DNA from: Shouchella shacheensis
Lineage (GTDB): Bacteria > Bacillota > Bacilli > Bacillales > Bacillaceae_D
Assembly: GCF_001484965.1 (NCBI RefSeq)
Contig: NZ_LLYY01000028.1
Span: forward strand, 1-57,732
Direction of reading: 5' to 3'
DNA: 57,732 nt
Below, one piece after another: positions 41,797-50,699 of the stretch (position 1 is the stretch's first letter; the number at the start of each line of letters is the position of its first letter). Under the pieces are notes generated by a model. That model was not told the DNA's origin, did no database searches, and was given only the letters and a program-made list of their open reading frames with translations. Position numbers and translations under genes: made by a program.

Positions 41797-42855
41797 TCAG
41801 GGTAAAGGTGCCTTTTCTGGGTTGGTTGCTTGCTTAGGGGAGGCCACAGAATCTCTTATGATCATTTCCCCAGAAATCAGCACTTTCTCGGGTGGGAAAT
41901 CCTCATGTTCCAACCGCCACATGAGTTTATCTACGGCACGCTTCCCAAACACCTCTTTCAATACTTGCACTGACGACAAACTCGGTTCCAAATCATGCCC
42001 CAAGTTATCAAAACCAGTAACCGAACAATCTTCCGGGACCAAAATTCCACGCTTTTGAAGAAAATCCATTAGACTACTTGCAATCTGATCATTCGCACAG
42101 ACAAAGCCTGTCGGCAACTCCTCTTGAAGCCTCAACCATTCTTCTACCTCCTCCTTAAAAGTAGTCTTGAATCGATTATCATACGTTATCTGTACCAGAC
42201 TTTTTTTAGAGTCAAACGTAGGATCAGACTTTTCCATCGCCTGGCGGAACCCCTGCCAACGCTCATAGAAGCTAGGAGAATGGTGTATATCGCCGACAAA
42301 GACGAGCCTGCGATGCCCAAGGCCAATTAAGTAATTAGTCATTTTTAAAATTCCATCTTGATTATCCATAAAGATCGAATCGGCTTGAATCAATGTATCT
42401 TCATGATCAACCATAATGATTGGAACAGGATATTCCGTTAACTCAAGCAACGTTTCGTTCTTTATATGACCTACTGTTATAATCCCAAGAAGCCCCTCCG
42501 TGTTAATTTGGGAAGAAAACCGGTTTTGACTGGATACCACGACAATTCCTGTTTCTTTTTCATAGAGCTCGTCAGAAATCCCCTGGAAAATAACGCCCCA
42601 GTAGTCAAAGTTCTTGTTCTGGTATTTCGGACTGGGAAGAACAACCAGCACATAGCCTTCTCTAAGATCTTTCTCTGTTTGTTCTTCCTCCATACTTTCG
42701 CGAGACTTCGTATACCCTAATTGTTTTGCAGTAAATAAAATCTTTTTACGAGTCGCTTCACTTACTCCCGGCTTTCCATTTAACGTCTTTGATACTACAA
42801 ATTTCGAAACCCCGGCAGCCTCTGCAATAAGCTGCATGGTCACCTTTTTGGCCAT
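41797..42855 (-). CDS. LacI-family regulator of the sugar operon
   Basis: A 352-residue repressor with an N-terminal helix-turn-helix (MQLIAEAAGVSKFVVSKTLN GKPGVS, split here) and a periplasmic-binding-protein-like sugar sensor (DNQDGILKMTNYLIGLGHRR, TGFVCANDQIASSLMDF, CSVTGFDNLG). The HTH has FVVSK where most members have STVSR, which may shift its operator preference. I take ATG 42855 (GAGGTG upstream) over GTG 42864. It stands just upstream of the binding-protein gene on the same strand and is its likely local regulator. Confidence 0.85.
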   Translation of the reverse strand: MAKKVTMQLIAEAAGVSKFVVSKTLNGKPGVSEATRKKILFTAKQLGYTKSRESMEEEQTEKDLREGYVLVVLPSPKYQNKNFDYWGVIFQGISDELYEKETGIVVVSSQNRFSSQINTEGLLGIITVGHIKNETLLELTEYPVPIIMVDHEDTLIQADSIFMDNQDGILKMTNYLIGLGHRRLVFVGDIHHSPSFYERWQGFRQAMEKSDPTFDSKKSLVQITYDNRFKTTFKEEVEEWLRLQEELPTGFVCANDQIASSLMDFLQKRGILVPEDCSVTGFDNLGHDLEPSLSSVQVLKEVFGKRAVDKLMWRLEHEDFPPEKVLISGEMIIRDSVASPKQATNPEKAPLP

Positions 42856-43137
42856 AAGCCCCACACCTCATCTCTTCCTGCTAGCTCAATGTTAGTTTTG
42901 TTAGCAACAAGTATACCACTGGTTATCGAAAATTGCAGAGTGGTTTGCTTTTTTGAATGTTGGTTTAAAAGACCTTCTTTAGATTCTCTCACTTCGATGA
43001 GATCCATCACTTTTAAAAAACCTCGAGAAGTTAATCACTACAGGCATCTTTTCTTTTAGTGGTAAAACTGATTAAAAGACCGGGAATTAGAACCAAGACG
43101 TTCCACAGTCACTGCGCCCGTTTATATGTGAAACACC
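42856..43137. other. Region upstream of the lacI-type gene
   Basis: ATGTTAGTTTTGTTAGC occurs at about 42891-42907; its TGTTAGTTT word is shared with the binding-protein promoter and may be part of the operator. No further gene is seen. Confidence 0.35.
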
Positions 43138-43166
43138 AAATAAGCCAGTAAATCACTGGCTTATTT
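43138..43166 (-). terminator. Terminator downstream of yhfW
   Basis: AAATAAGCCAGT (43138-43149) pairs perfectly with ACTGGCTTATTT (43155-43166). The T-run is short on either strand. Confidence 0.75.
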
Positions 43167-43223
43167 GAGTAGCCCTTCCCCTTGGATTGCTTGTATGTTT
43201 CTTAAACCTTGTTCAACCCTTCT

Positions 43224-44420
43224 CTATCCCCCATACACCTCACCAAGAAAACTCTTCCCAAACTCTGGCTTTTCCACACCAGCAAACTCACTAAGCATTG
43301 CAGCAAGATCCGCCATTGTCGCTCGCGTTCCAATTGAAACAGGCCGCACGGATGGTCCGTAGACAAGTATTGGTGTCTGCTCTCGCGTATGCTGCGAGTG
43401 GCCGATGGTGGGGTCGTTGCCGTGGTCAGCTGTAATGATGATAACGTCGCCTTCTCCAAGTTGTGGCAAAAAGTCTTCGAGAAAGGCGTCGACAGCCTCG
43501 AGCGTTTCCCTGTACCAGTTTCCGTCTTCCTTGTGTCCCGCAAGGTCGGTCTCTTGAACATTAACAAGAAAGATCGCGTTATCCTCGGCTTCTAAATACA
43601 ATTTTTTGTATTTTGGTAATAGCTCTTTTGTTTCTACCTCGGGATCTGCGTAACCTGTTGCTTGGATGACGTCCGCGGTTTTCCCGATTCTGTAGACCGG
43701 AACGCCTGCTTGTTCGGCGATATGTGCGAATTGTTTTTGGTGATCGACACCATATCCCAAGTGCAATACTTGGTAGCCTTCGCCGTACACTTCCGCTTTC
43801 GGTGCGTTGACACCCCATTGCCCAGGATGACCTTCTTCTATGGCAGCTACGATTTGCTCAATGGACGTACGTTGCTCGTTGCCGAAGACAATGACTCGGC
43901 TAGTGTCCACCGCACTGCGGACAACGCGGGCGATGGTACAAGCCTCTGCAAACGAAATGAGAACAAGGTCGGCGGTAACATTAATGATATTGCCGAGCTG
44001 GGATTCCAAGTTGTCCCCCACAACGACCACACCGTCTACGAGCAAGAGAGGAGCTTCTTTTTTCGGATGGGTCACGTGGTAACCAGCGGTTTCAAGCGCT
44101 GCTTTGATTTTAGGTCCTACCTCTTTCATCTGACGTTTCATCGGTCGACCTGGTTTGCTCCCCATTAACTCCTGGTGACCCATAAAGGTGTCTGCCCCGT
44201 AGTGAGCTAAGTTGCTGCGACCATAGGCAGCTTCAGCGTTCCCGTCATCAAACGCAATTTTGCGCAATCCCAATCGTTCAAGTGTAGGTAACTGGAGGTT
44301 CGTCGTCTCCAGTAAATGCTGATACGTGTTGGCAGAAAGATCTTCGGGCTTTACATCTTTGCAATCGGCCATTGCCCCGACACCGAATCCATCAAGTACG
44401 AGTAATGTTGCTTTTGCCAT
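43224..44420 (-). CDS. yhfW: Phosphopentomutase-like metalloenzyme YhfW
   Basis: A 398-residue protein of the alkaline-phosphatase superfamily resembling phosphopentomutase: metal site VLDGFGVGAMADC, GHQELMGSKPGRP, ADHGNDPTIGHSQHTREQTP. E. coli YhfW is the closest kind of relative by context. It may move or attach a phosphate on a sugar-like intermediate, but the substrate is unknown. The start is the ATG at 44420 (GGGAG nine bases upstream); a TTG at 44429 overlaps the yhfX stop but leaves no room for a ribosome binding site. It is the last gene of the yhf operon. Confidence 0.85.
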   Translation of the reverse strand: MAKATLLVLDGFGVGAMADCKDVKPEDLSANTYQHLLETTNLQLPTLERLGLRKIAFDDGNAEAAYGRSNLAHYGADTFMGHQELMGSKPGRPMKRQMKEVGPKIKAALETAGYHVTHPKKEAPLLLVDGVVVVGDNLESQLGNIINVTADLVLISFAEACTIARVVRSAVDTSRVIVFGNEQRTSIEQIVAAIEEGHPGQWGVNAPKAEVYGEGYQVLHLGYGVDHQKQFAHIAEQAGVPVYRIGKTADVIQATGYADPEVETKELLPKYKKLYLEAEDNAIFLVNVQETDLAGHKEDGNWYRETLEAVDAFLEDFLPQLGEGDVIIITADHGNDPTIGHSQHTREQTPILVYGPSVRPVSIGTRATMADLAAMLSEFAGVEKPEFGKSFLGEVYGG

Positions 44421-44425
44421 TTGCG

Positions 44426-45592
44426 TCAACTCCCTCTTTTTTGTGAAAAGACGACTTCTGGCTTCCCTTCTTTGATTCCACGTACAAAAGCGACGTGCGA
44501 GCGTGTGACAAAAACTTGGGTGCGGTAAGCATAGACGACCGTGTCGCCAACAGCCATGTCTGAATTCCGTTTTAAGGCACCATAGTAATCAATGTTGCCG
44601 ATAGATTCAAGGTCAACATGGGCCTTTTTCATTAAGATCTCATCTCTCGTATTTCCGTAAAACGCCTGCTTCATATTGGAACGAGGGTAAAAACCTCCAG
44701 CAATCGTATAGGCATGTGTGCGGTCTTGATGAGAAATCTCTGAAACGTAGACAATTGCTGGGACTTCTTTCAAATCTTCACGATACGCATGCAGCGGTGT
44801 GGTTCCAGTAAGGGCATGCCCGGGCTCCCCGTGTGTGGCACCGAGTTCCTTTAACATCGGAATCGTATGCACACTTGTGGCACTCGGCGTATTGACATGT
44901 GTAACGTCTACGTCTGCGTTTTTCAAAATCGCACGAGCCTGTTTGACCGTTTCCGCATTACTGGAGAACGTGAAATCCTGATCTCCTTTTGTGTATTGAA
45001 GGACTGGAAAGCTTGTTACACCAACTAATTGGATACCGGGCAATCCTTTTATTTTCAGCACGGCTTTTGGAAGCTCATCAAGCAGGAAACCGCCGTACTG
45101 TCCAGGGTAAAGAAAGTCGCCCCTTTGAATGACGCGCAGAATCACATCCTGCGTATAACCGAGTTTTGTTGCCTCTTCGCTTAGCTGCTCTGCGCGCTCG
45201 AGTGAGAAGAGCGTGACAACCTCTGGGTTTAGCTGTGTTAACACATGGTTCCACTGCATCTTGCCCGGCTGCACAAGGTGACCGAGGTTCCCAATTTCAC
45301 ACCCTTCTGTACGTAAGAGGTCTGCTTCATCAATATCCACCGCTACAGCTTTTGGGACGCCCTGCTTCTCAATTTGACGTCCAATGAACCCACTACGTCC
45401 GATCTGTTTGGTCATATAGTAGAGATTCATTCCGTTTTCCTTCGCAGCCTCAGCTAAATGTCTTGCATTGGCTTCGAGTGCATCTAAATCGATGAGGTGA
45501 GTGTTAGGCGCAATCGTTCCAGCCTGATGGAGCTCTACAGCTGCTTGAACAAGCGCTGGATTTCGCTTGGCCATCATATCGATAAACACCAA
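44426..45592 (-). CDS. yhfX: Alanine-racemase-like PLP enzyme YhfX
   Basis: A 388-residue fold-type III PLP protein. The expected Schiff-base Lys is in NLYYMTKQIGRSGF, and GATHGEPGHALTGTTPLHA is a conserved later segment. YhfX is related to alanine racemase and D-threonine/ornithine-type enzymes; the reaction is not known. Start codons possible are TTG 45592, GTG 45589 or ATG 45577; AAGGGG supports either of the first two. It is tightly packed between yhfS and yhfW. Confidence 0.82.
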   Translation of the reverse strand: MVFIDMMAKRNPALVQAAVELHQAGTIAPNTHLIDLDALEANARHLAEAAKENGMNLYYMTKQIGRSGFIGRQIEKQGVPKAVAVDIDEADLLRTEGCEIGNLGHLVQPGKMQWNHVLTQLNPEVVTLFSLERAEQLSEEATKLGYTQDVILRVIQRGDFLYPGQYGGFLLDELPKAVLKIKGLPGIQLVGVTSFPVLQYTKGDQDFTFSSNAETVKQARAILKNADVDVTHVNTPSATSVHTIPMLKELGATHGEPGHALTGTTPLHAYREDLKEVPAIVYVSEISHQDRTHAYTIAGGFYPRSNMKQAFYGNTRDEILMKKAHVDLESIGNIDYYGALKRNSDMAVGDTVVYAYRTQVFVTRSHVAFVRGIKEGKPEVVFSQKRGS

Positions 45593-45595
45593 TCA

Positions 45596-46702
45596 TCACC
45601 CCTTCTCCCATTGATCCATCGCTGCTTGCAAAATACGAATCACGGTTCCCGCTCCTGCTTTCATGGGGTTCATACGCAAACCTCGATCAACCAGCCTCGG
45701 GTTCGCTTCCATGAAGCTCCCAGACACACGGTAAATCATCGGCACGAGTTCATAGCGTGATTCTGCACCAACAGGATAGGTGGCTGCCCCGTAGTGAGCT
45801 GCTGCCTCAATGACCTGTTTAGCGATCGGCTTCTTCAGCTCAACCATGACGTTCTTTGATTGAGCATTGGTCATGTAGACCTCATCGATTCCAGCAATTT
45901 CACCTTCCGAAAGTCTTTGATAAAGGGCCTCAACTTGCTGGTTTTGTGTCGCAATCATAACGGGTGCGAATACTAAACTTCTGAGCAGCTCATGCGCTTC
46001 ATGGCCTTGTACCTGTCCCCCACCTGAGTAGTTGTGAGCATGATAGGACTCAATTTCCTTTTTGCGACCGACAATCACACCGATTCCTTCAGGTCCAAGA
46101 AGTTTAAAGCCCGAAAATGTGGAGAAATCCGCCCCATGCTGCACGCCGACCTTTGGCATTTTCATGGCACAGTAATTATCATCAACAACAACAGGCAGAT
46201 CCGGCCGTGCTTTTTTTGCGACTTGAATGACGTCCCCTAAATCATACGTATCCCCTGGCTGCTGTCTGGCATGTTGCACGTAAAATACGTTCGCCGTCGT
46301 TTCTTTTACCGCTGCTTCTAACACGTTCAAGTCATTAAGATCTGTTGACTCTGTTTTCAAGCCTAGCTGACGGAAGGTTTCCTTTGTCGTGGTGTACATA
46401 GGCGCCTCATGAACCAGACACGTCTCCCCTGCAGCCAGTAGCTCACTTAAAATCAAGCGAATGGCGCCGGTACCACTTCCACGAACAAGTGCACAGGCCT
46501 CGGCTTCAAACACTTTGGCCAGCACACGCTCGACTTTGGCGGTTGTGAGTGGGCGTTTGTAGTCAGGATGAAGCCCGACGTCCCCGACTTGAAAAAATTG
46601 ATTGTCAGTAAATTCCTTAGTAATCGCATCGGTGAGTGTAAACTGTAGTTGTTGTGCTTCTTCAAGTGATAAGTTGGTCAACAGCGAGTCTGCATATTTC
46701 AC
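45596..46702 (-). CDS. yhfS: Aminotransferase-like PLP enzyme YhfS
   Basis: A 368-residue fold-type I PLP protein. The cofactor Lys is in FSTFSGFKLLGPEGIG, with VVVDDNYCAMKMPKV before it and GSGTGAIRLIL near the phosphate site. The family includes cysteine-desulfurase-like and cystathionine-type enzymes; E. coli YhfS has no proven reaction. The start is GTG at 46702, three bases after the php stop, with AGGGG upstream, so translation is coupled. Confidence 0.82.
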   Translation of the reverse strand: MKYADSLLTNLSLEEAQQLQFTLTDAITKEFTDNQFFQVGDVGLHPDYKRPLTTAKVERVLAKVFEAEACALVRGSGTGAIRLILSELLAAGETCLVHEAPMYTTTKETFRQLGLKTESTDLNDLNVLEAAVKETTANVFYVQHARQQPGDTYDLGDVIQVAKKARPDLPVVVDDNYCAMKMPKVGVQHGADFSTFSGFKLLGPEGIGVIVGRKKEIESYHAHNYSGGGQVQGHEAHELLRSLVFAPVMIATQNQQVEALYQRLSEGEIAGIDEVYMTNAQSKNVMVELKKPIAKQVIEAAAHYGAATYPVGAESRYELVPMIYRVSGSFMEANPRLVDRGLRMNPMKAGAGTVIRILQAAMDQWEKG

Positions 46703-46705
46703 GAC

Positions 46706-47620
46706 TTACGCCCCTCTCTTGGCAAATGCTTTTGCCGGGTTGCTAACAAGAAGCTTCTGAATTGTCGCCTCGTCCACTCCTGCTTCTTTCATCATTGGCA
46801 CAAACACGCGCAGCGTGTAATCAAACCCTTGTCCCCCTGCCGCATACAGATGTGAATTGCGTGTAAGGTCGGTAGAGAGCATTAGCTTGTCGGCATACCC
46901 AGCCTCCACGAACGTCAACAGCGACGTTAAACGATCTTGATCAGAGCGGTAGTTTTCCTTGCCAATCGTATCGAGCGCCACATAGCAGCCTGAAGATAAA
47001 ACATCGAGCACTACCTGATCGTCTTCATTTAAATCTTGATGCCCAATCACCACTTGGCTGAGCGGCAAGCCCTCACGCGAGAAAAGTTCGACCTGCTCGG
47101 CCGCAAGCGTTCCAAGGGATGTATGGGTGCACAGGGGCAGCTTGCTTTCTTTTGCTGCTTCAATCGCTCCGTGGAACAGCTCTACTTCTACGGGCTTAAA
47201 TTCATTTAAGCTGCTGCCGATTTCCCCGATAACGCCCGGTTTGATCGTCGTGCCTTCCAACCCTTCGCGAATCTCTTTTAGCATATGGGTAGCAAACTGT
47301 TCGCGACTCCACCCTTGCGCTTCTTCTGGAATAAACGGATCTTTGTAACAGCCCGTACTTGCAACGATATGCAGGTCGAGCTCTTCAGCGATTTGCTTAA
47401 GGAATAGGACATTGCGCCCCATTCCGTAATTGGTCATTTCTATAAGCGACTTGCCGCCTGCTTCCACAAAGCGAGAAACATCGATTTTTATGGTCTTGTC
47501 GTTTGTTAAAGCCGTATCGCGCGACTTCTTTATTCGGCTTAAATCAATATGCAAATGTTCATGACAGGCACAGACGCCAAATTCATCTGTTGAAATCGGG
47601 CCTCGAACAGTTTCAATCAT
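46706..47620 (-). CDS. php: Phosphotriesterase homology protein
   Basis: A 304-residue amidohydrolase of the phosphotriesterase family. Metal ligands are visible: His20 and His22 in ACHEHLH, His166 in CTHTS, His194 in IGHQD and Asp251 in LSTDLTR. The residue bridging the two metals is Glu133 (GVIGEIGSS) instead of the carboxylated Lys of true phosphotriesterase, as in E. coli PHP. Relatives are lactonases or act on small esters. In the operon it probably hydrolyses a lactone, ester or amide. GGGAGG precedes the ATG. Confidence 0.88.
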   Translation of the reverse strand: MIETVRGPISTDEFGVCACHEHLHIDLSRIKKSRDTALTNDKTIKIDVSRFVEAGGKSLIEMTNYGMGRNVLFLKQIAEELDLHIVASTGCYKDPFIPEEAQGWSREQFATHMLKEIREGLEGTTIKPGVIGEIGSSLNEFKPVEVELFHGAIEAAKESKLPLCTHTSLGTLAAEQVELFSREGLPLSQVVIGHQDLNEDDQVVLDVLSSGCYVALDTIGKENYRSDQDRLTSLLTFVEAGYADKLMLSTDLTRNSHLYAAGGQGFDYTLRVFVPMMKEAGVDEATIQKLLVSNPAKAFAKRGA

Positions 47621-47641
47621 GGTGGTTAAACCTCCCTTTCA

Positions 47642-48931
47642 TTAAGGTGAATATAAACCGAGGAGCACGAGAATATTTCCAATGATGCCGACCGCAATCG
47701 CTCCAACTGGACCAACCGCCATACGGACAATCGGACGACCGGCAGCTTCATTTAGTAAATAAAAGCCAGCAATCGCGTAGAACCCAAACCCAGGCACAAT
47801 CGCATTAGCCGCGTTAGCCCCACCGATCAAGAGAGCCACTTCCAGTACCCGTGTCATTGCTGTACGAATATTTTCCCCGGAGGCGCGCACACCTGGATAG
47901 CGGTCCAGAAACTTCGCCATTTTCGTTAAAAGGAGAACCTCAAGCATGATCACAACAGCACCAATAATCGCCGCCACAACCACATTTGGTGAAAAGATCC
48001 CAACGGCAAAAACGAGGGTGAAACCCGCTGGACCATATACTCCCGTAGCAATCGCCGTACTTGCAATTAAGGGCACAAAGCCTAGCGCTTTTGCGAGGGC
48101 AGCAATTCCGCCTTCGTTCAGTCGCCCGTCTGAAAGCAAGTTCAGGGTAATCGGATCCCCTGAAACAATGAGCAAATTCGCAGCTGCAGCAAGCAGCGCG
48201 CCACTGATCATAATCACCCACGTGTATTTTTTAATACGCTGCACACGATCAACGAACAGTGTTGCCATTTGCTCCATACTCGTATCCTCTGACTTCTCTT
48301 GCATCGCGAAAACAATTAAGAAAGCCATTCCAACCACGAGGGCAATCCCTTCTGGACTAAGGGTTACCGGGTTCCCATCAATCGAGAGAATTTCTTCAGT
48401 GTTTGACCAAACGACAAGTTGACGAGCAAGTGCCGCAAATAAAAAGGTGATGATCCCCTTTTTTACTGTAAATTGCAGAGCAACAGCCACCGCCGGGAAG
48501 ACCATAAATGCAACCACAACGGGTTCTCCGACAAGGTTAAAGCCTTCAACGAAATCCAGCGGCAACATCCCAAATAAATCAACGACCACTTGAAGACCAT
48601 AATAGATTCCCGCTCCGTACAAGCCACCAAGCACACCGGCTACTATCGTTGAAAATTTGCCCCTCGCAATGGACAATCCAATGATATCGGTACCAAGCAA
48701 AATACTGTGAATCAAAATGATGCTCCCGGCAATCGAAATCGGAATTCCAAACCCAATCACGAGACCAAAGCTCATAGCAAAGGCCGTCACCCCAAGCTCT
48801 TTCCGTGTCATCCGCCCTTCTAGATTCTCAGGTACGATCGGACGCAAGCCGTCATTGAATACAGCGATGCCCATATTCGCCATGACCGCACTTAAAACAC
48901 CGATGGCGACAAGTAAGACGACATCCAACAT
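47642..48931 (-). CDS. yhfT: YhfT-type membrane protein, probable transporter
   Basis: A 429-residue membrane protein with about 11-12 hydrophobic segments. It begins LDVVLLVAIGVLSAVMANMG and contains IAVFNDGLRPIVPENLEGRM, a characteristic loop of YhfT. It is the only transporter in the operon and should import the pathway substrate, perhaps with the small YhfU protein. AAAGGGGG precedes the ATG. It is 21 bp from php. Confidence 0.85.
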   Translation of the reverse strand: MLDVVLLVAIGVLSAVMANMGIAVFNDGLRPIVPENLEGRMTRKELGVTAFAMSFGLVIGFGIPISIAGSIILIHSILLGTDIIGLSIARGKFSTIVAGVLGGLYGAGIYYGLQVVVDLFGMLPLDFVEGFNLVGEPVVVAFMVFPAVAVALQFTVKKGIITFLFAALARQLVVWSNTEEILSIDGNPVTLSPEGIALVVGMAFLIVFAMQEKSEDTSMEQMATLFVDRVQRIKKYTWVIMISGALLAAAANLLIVSGDPITLNLLSDGRLNEGGIAALAKALGFVPLIASTAIATGVYGPAGFTLVFAVGIFSPNVVVAAIIGAVVIMLEVLLLTKMAKFLDRYPGVRASGENIRTAMTRVLEVALLIGGANAANAIVPGFGFYAIAGFYLLNEAAGRPIVRMAVGPVGAIAVGIIGNILVLLGLYSP

Positions 48932-48955
48932 GTTCTCTTCCCCCTTTAAGCTAGG

Positions 48956-49309
48956 TTAGGCTTTTAGCGTGCCAAGTAGATATTCAACCGCTTTTTCTTT
49001 ATGATCCCCAGTAAAACCGAACGCCTTGCCGCCGTCTTGAACCGCTTTCTCTACCTTCTCCCTTACTGGTGGTTTGCCTGGCATAGAAATCGTATGACAA
49101 TTGGCTTTGCCAAGGAGCGAGATCGCCATAGCAAGAGCACCGCCTCCTCCTGTGTGACACGCGCCAAAGTAATAATCCGCTTGCCCTTGCTTCATCATCA
49201 TCGCTGCTTCAAGATCAGACTTTACCACCGTTTCAATCGAGGCATCATAGGCCTTGATCAACTTCTCAATTTCCTTCTTCTCCACTTGTCCGCCGATTAC
49301 AATTTTCAT
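48956..49309 (-). CDS. yhfU: DUF2620 protein YhfU
   Basis: A 117-residue soluble protein of the DUF2620 family: MKIVIGGQVEKKEIEKLIKA at the start, then MMMKQGQADYYFGACHTGGG and LLGKANCHTISMPGKPP. The glycine-rich CHTGGGGALAMAI loop resembles small PTS IIB-like or glycine-rich binding loops. It always seems to accompany YhfT; a role in transport or as a small regulator is inferred. It overlaps yhfY by 4 nt. Confidence 0.82.
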   Translation of the reverse strand: MKIVIGGQVEKKEIEKLIKAYDASIETVVKSDLEAAMMMKQGQADYYFGACHTGGGGALAMAISLLGKANCHTISMPGKPPVREKVEKAVQDGGKAFGFTGDHKEKAVEYLLGTLKA

Positions 49310-49674
49310 TCCTCATCATCTCCTTCATTTATCATTGAAGCTAGGACTGTTACGTAGTGCATATACATGAATGCTTTCTCTTCCTGTGGAAACGATTGTC
49401 CCCATTGTTCTTCTACCCATTCGACCTTCTCTTTCGCGCTTGCCAGTTGATCCGAGGAATAGACTTCTTTCATCATCTCTTCTGGGGGCGCACTCAATTC
49501 TTCCTCGCGCTCTACACGAGTGATCGCCATCGCCACATGCGTGACGAGCATGGCATAAGCCTCTTCTTTCCCCTTTGGTACCTGTGTGACAATTACTTTT
49601 CTTACAACATCCTCCGCTGTTTTGGTAATGGTCTCGGTCTCAGCAAGCATGTTCACTCGCTCCATTAGCGGCAT
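49306..49674 (-). CDS. yhfY: PRD-domain protein YhfY
   Basis: A helical protein of about 122 residues resembling one PTS regulation domain (PRD): VTHVAMAITRVEREEEL with a central His, and MYMHYVTVLASM near the end. In regulators PRDs are phosphorylated by HPr or EIIB on such His residues; here the PRD stands alone. The start is uncertain: ATG 49674 has GGAAGGTGG at fair spacing, and a GTG at 49686 sits on the same purine run. It heads the operon after the YhfZ gene. Confidence 0.75.
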   Translation of the reverse strand: MPLMERVNMLAETETITKTAEDVVRKVIVTQVPKGKEEAYAMLVTHVAMAITRVEREEELSAPPEEMMKEVYSSDQLASAKEKVEWVEEQWGQSFPQEEKAFMYMHYVTVLASMINEGDDEE

Positions 49675-49689
49675 CCTTGTCGCCACCTT

Positions 49690-49717
49690 CCAATGTACAT
49701 TTTTTTGTATATTAATG
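49690..49717 (-). promoter_or_regulatory. Probable YhfZ operator upstream of yhfY
   Basis: The minus strand reads AATATACAAAAAAATGTACA in this interval. The TATACAAAAAA-T-GTA word is shared with the yhfZ leader at 50677-50694. Confidence 0.6.
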
Positions 49718-49734
49718 TTGTAGGCGACTCAACC

Positions 49735-50658
49735 CTAGTACCTGGGGATGATTTCGCCTCTTTCCACTTGATGCTGAATCGCCATTAGCTGCTCGTTTTC
49801 AATTAAGCTTAAAAGATATTGAATAACCTTGTTCTCTTCCTGAACAACAACGACGGTCTCACTAATATCCTTGGCACGCTGTCTAGCCGTTTCCGACGTT
49901 AGTGGCCTTGAATGAATCGACGAGTTCGCAACTTCATCTGAATTCCAAACCGTCGCATCAATGACCCCTGCCTCCAGATTTTTCAATAGATGCATATAGT
50001 TTAACTCGACGTACTCCACTTCCTTGTCGCCAACCTCGGCTTCGACAAGCAAAAGCTGATCCGCAGACTTACGGTCAATCCCAACTCTCATTCCTGAGTG
50101 AATCACTTCGTTTTCCGGATTCGCAAAGAAGACGCGATGGCCACTGACATATGAATGGAGGCCAAGCTGCTTGTCAATAGATAGCGTACTTTTTTGCTCG
50201 TGTTGGAACTCTTGCGCTGCCGCCTTCGAGACAATCGCAAAATCATAGCGCTCATCGAGCACACCTTCGAGCCTCGGCTTACTTCCACGCATAAAGGCAA
50301 TGTTTAAACGCATGCCAAGTCCTTCAAACTCGGTTGTAAACCCCGTTGCCAATCCTTCGTACTTCTTTGAGTAAGGCAACGGCATCACAGCCGTGATATC
50401 TGCCACTCCGGAAAACTTGTGTAACTTCGCCACGTCTTTATGCACAAGAAACGTACCAAGATGCCCTCTTGAATGAAGGCCAATTGCCCCCTCCTTCTCA
50501 AGCAACTTAATGGAGCTTTGAATCGTCCCCCTCCCAACATGAAGTTCCGTAGAAAACGACTCTACCTTTGGAATCCTCTCGCCTTCTTCGATCATCAACA
50601 AACGGGTTGCCACTTGTACCAGTGTTTTCCCTTTTTTTGAAAACAGCGCCTCGTTCAT
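49735..50658 (-). CDS. yhfZ: YhfZ-type regulator of the yhf operon
   Basis: A 307-residue protein with an N-terminal GntR-like winged helix (IPKVESFSTELHVGRGTIQS, IKLLEKEGAIGLHSRGHLGT) and a C-terminal part like a type 2 periplasmic-binding protein (from ITAVMPLPYSKKYEGLATGF), which should bind the inducer. The true start is ATG 50658 with GGAGGTGGC upstream; the frame open to 50736 runs through the operator. A shared motif upstream of yhfZ and of yhfY suggests that it controls itself and the operon. Confidence 0.85.
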   Translation of the reverse strand: MNEALFSKKGKTLVQVATRLLMIEEGERIPKVESFSTELHVGRGTIQSSIKLLEKEGAIGLHSRGHLGTFLVHKDVAKLHKFSGVADITAVMPLPYSKKYEGLATGFTTEFEGLGMRLNIAFMRGSKPRLEGVLDERYDFAIVSKAAAQEFQHEQKSTLSIDKQLGLHSYVSGHRVFFANPENEVIHSGMRVGIDRKSADQLLLVEAEVGDKEVEYVELNYMHLLKNLEAGVIDATVWNSDEVANSSIHSRPLTSETARQRAKDISETVVVVQEENKVIQYLLSLIENEQLMAIQHQVERGEIIPRY

Positions 50659-50669
50659 TGCCACCTCCA

Positions 50670-50697
50670 CACAAAATACGATTTTTTGTATATTTGG
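50670..50697 (-). promoter_or_regulatory. Probable YhfZ operator upstream of yhfZ
   Basis: On the minus strand ATACAAAA and TTTTGTGT flank AATCGTA as an imperfect dyad. AATATACAAAAAAT-GTA matches the site before yhfY. It lies just upstream of the ribosome binding site, so binding should block transcription. Confidence 0.6.
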
Positions 50698-50699
50698 AG

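Noticed and set aside
43224-44420. YhfW as the housekeeping phosphopentomutase DeoB
   Set aside because: It resembles DeoB, but its place in a full yhf operon, without pupG or pdp genes, makes a pathway-specific enzyme more likely.
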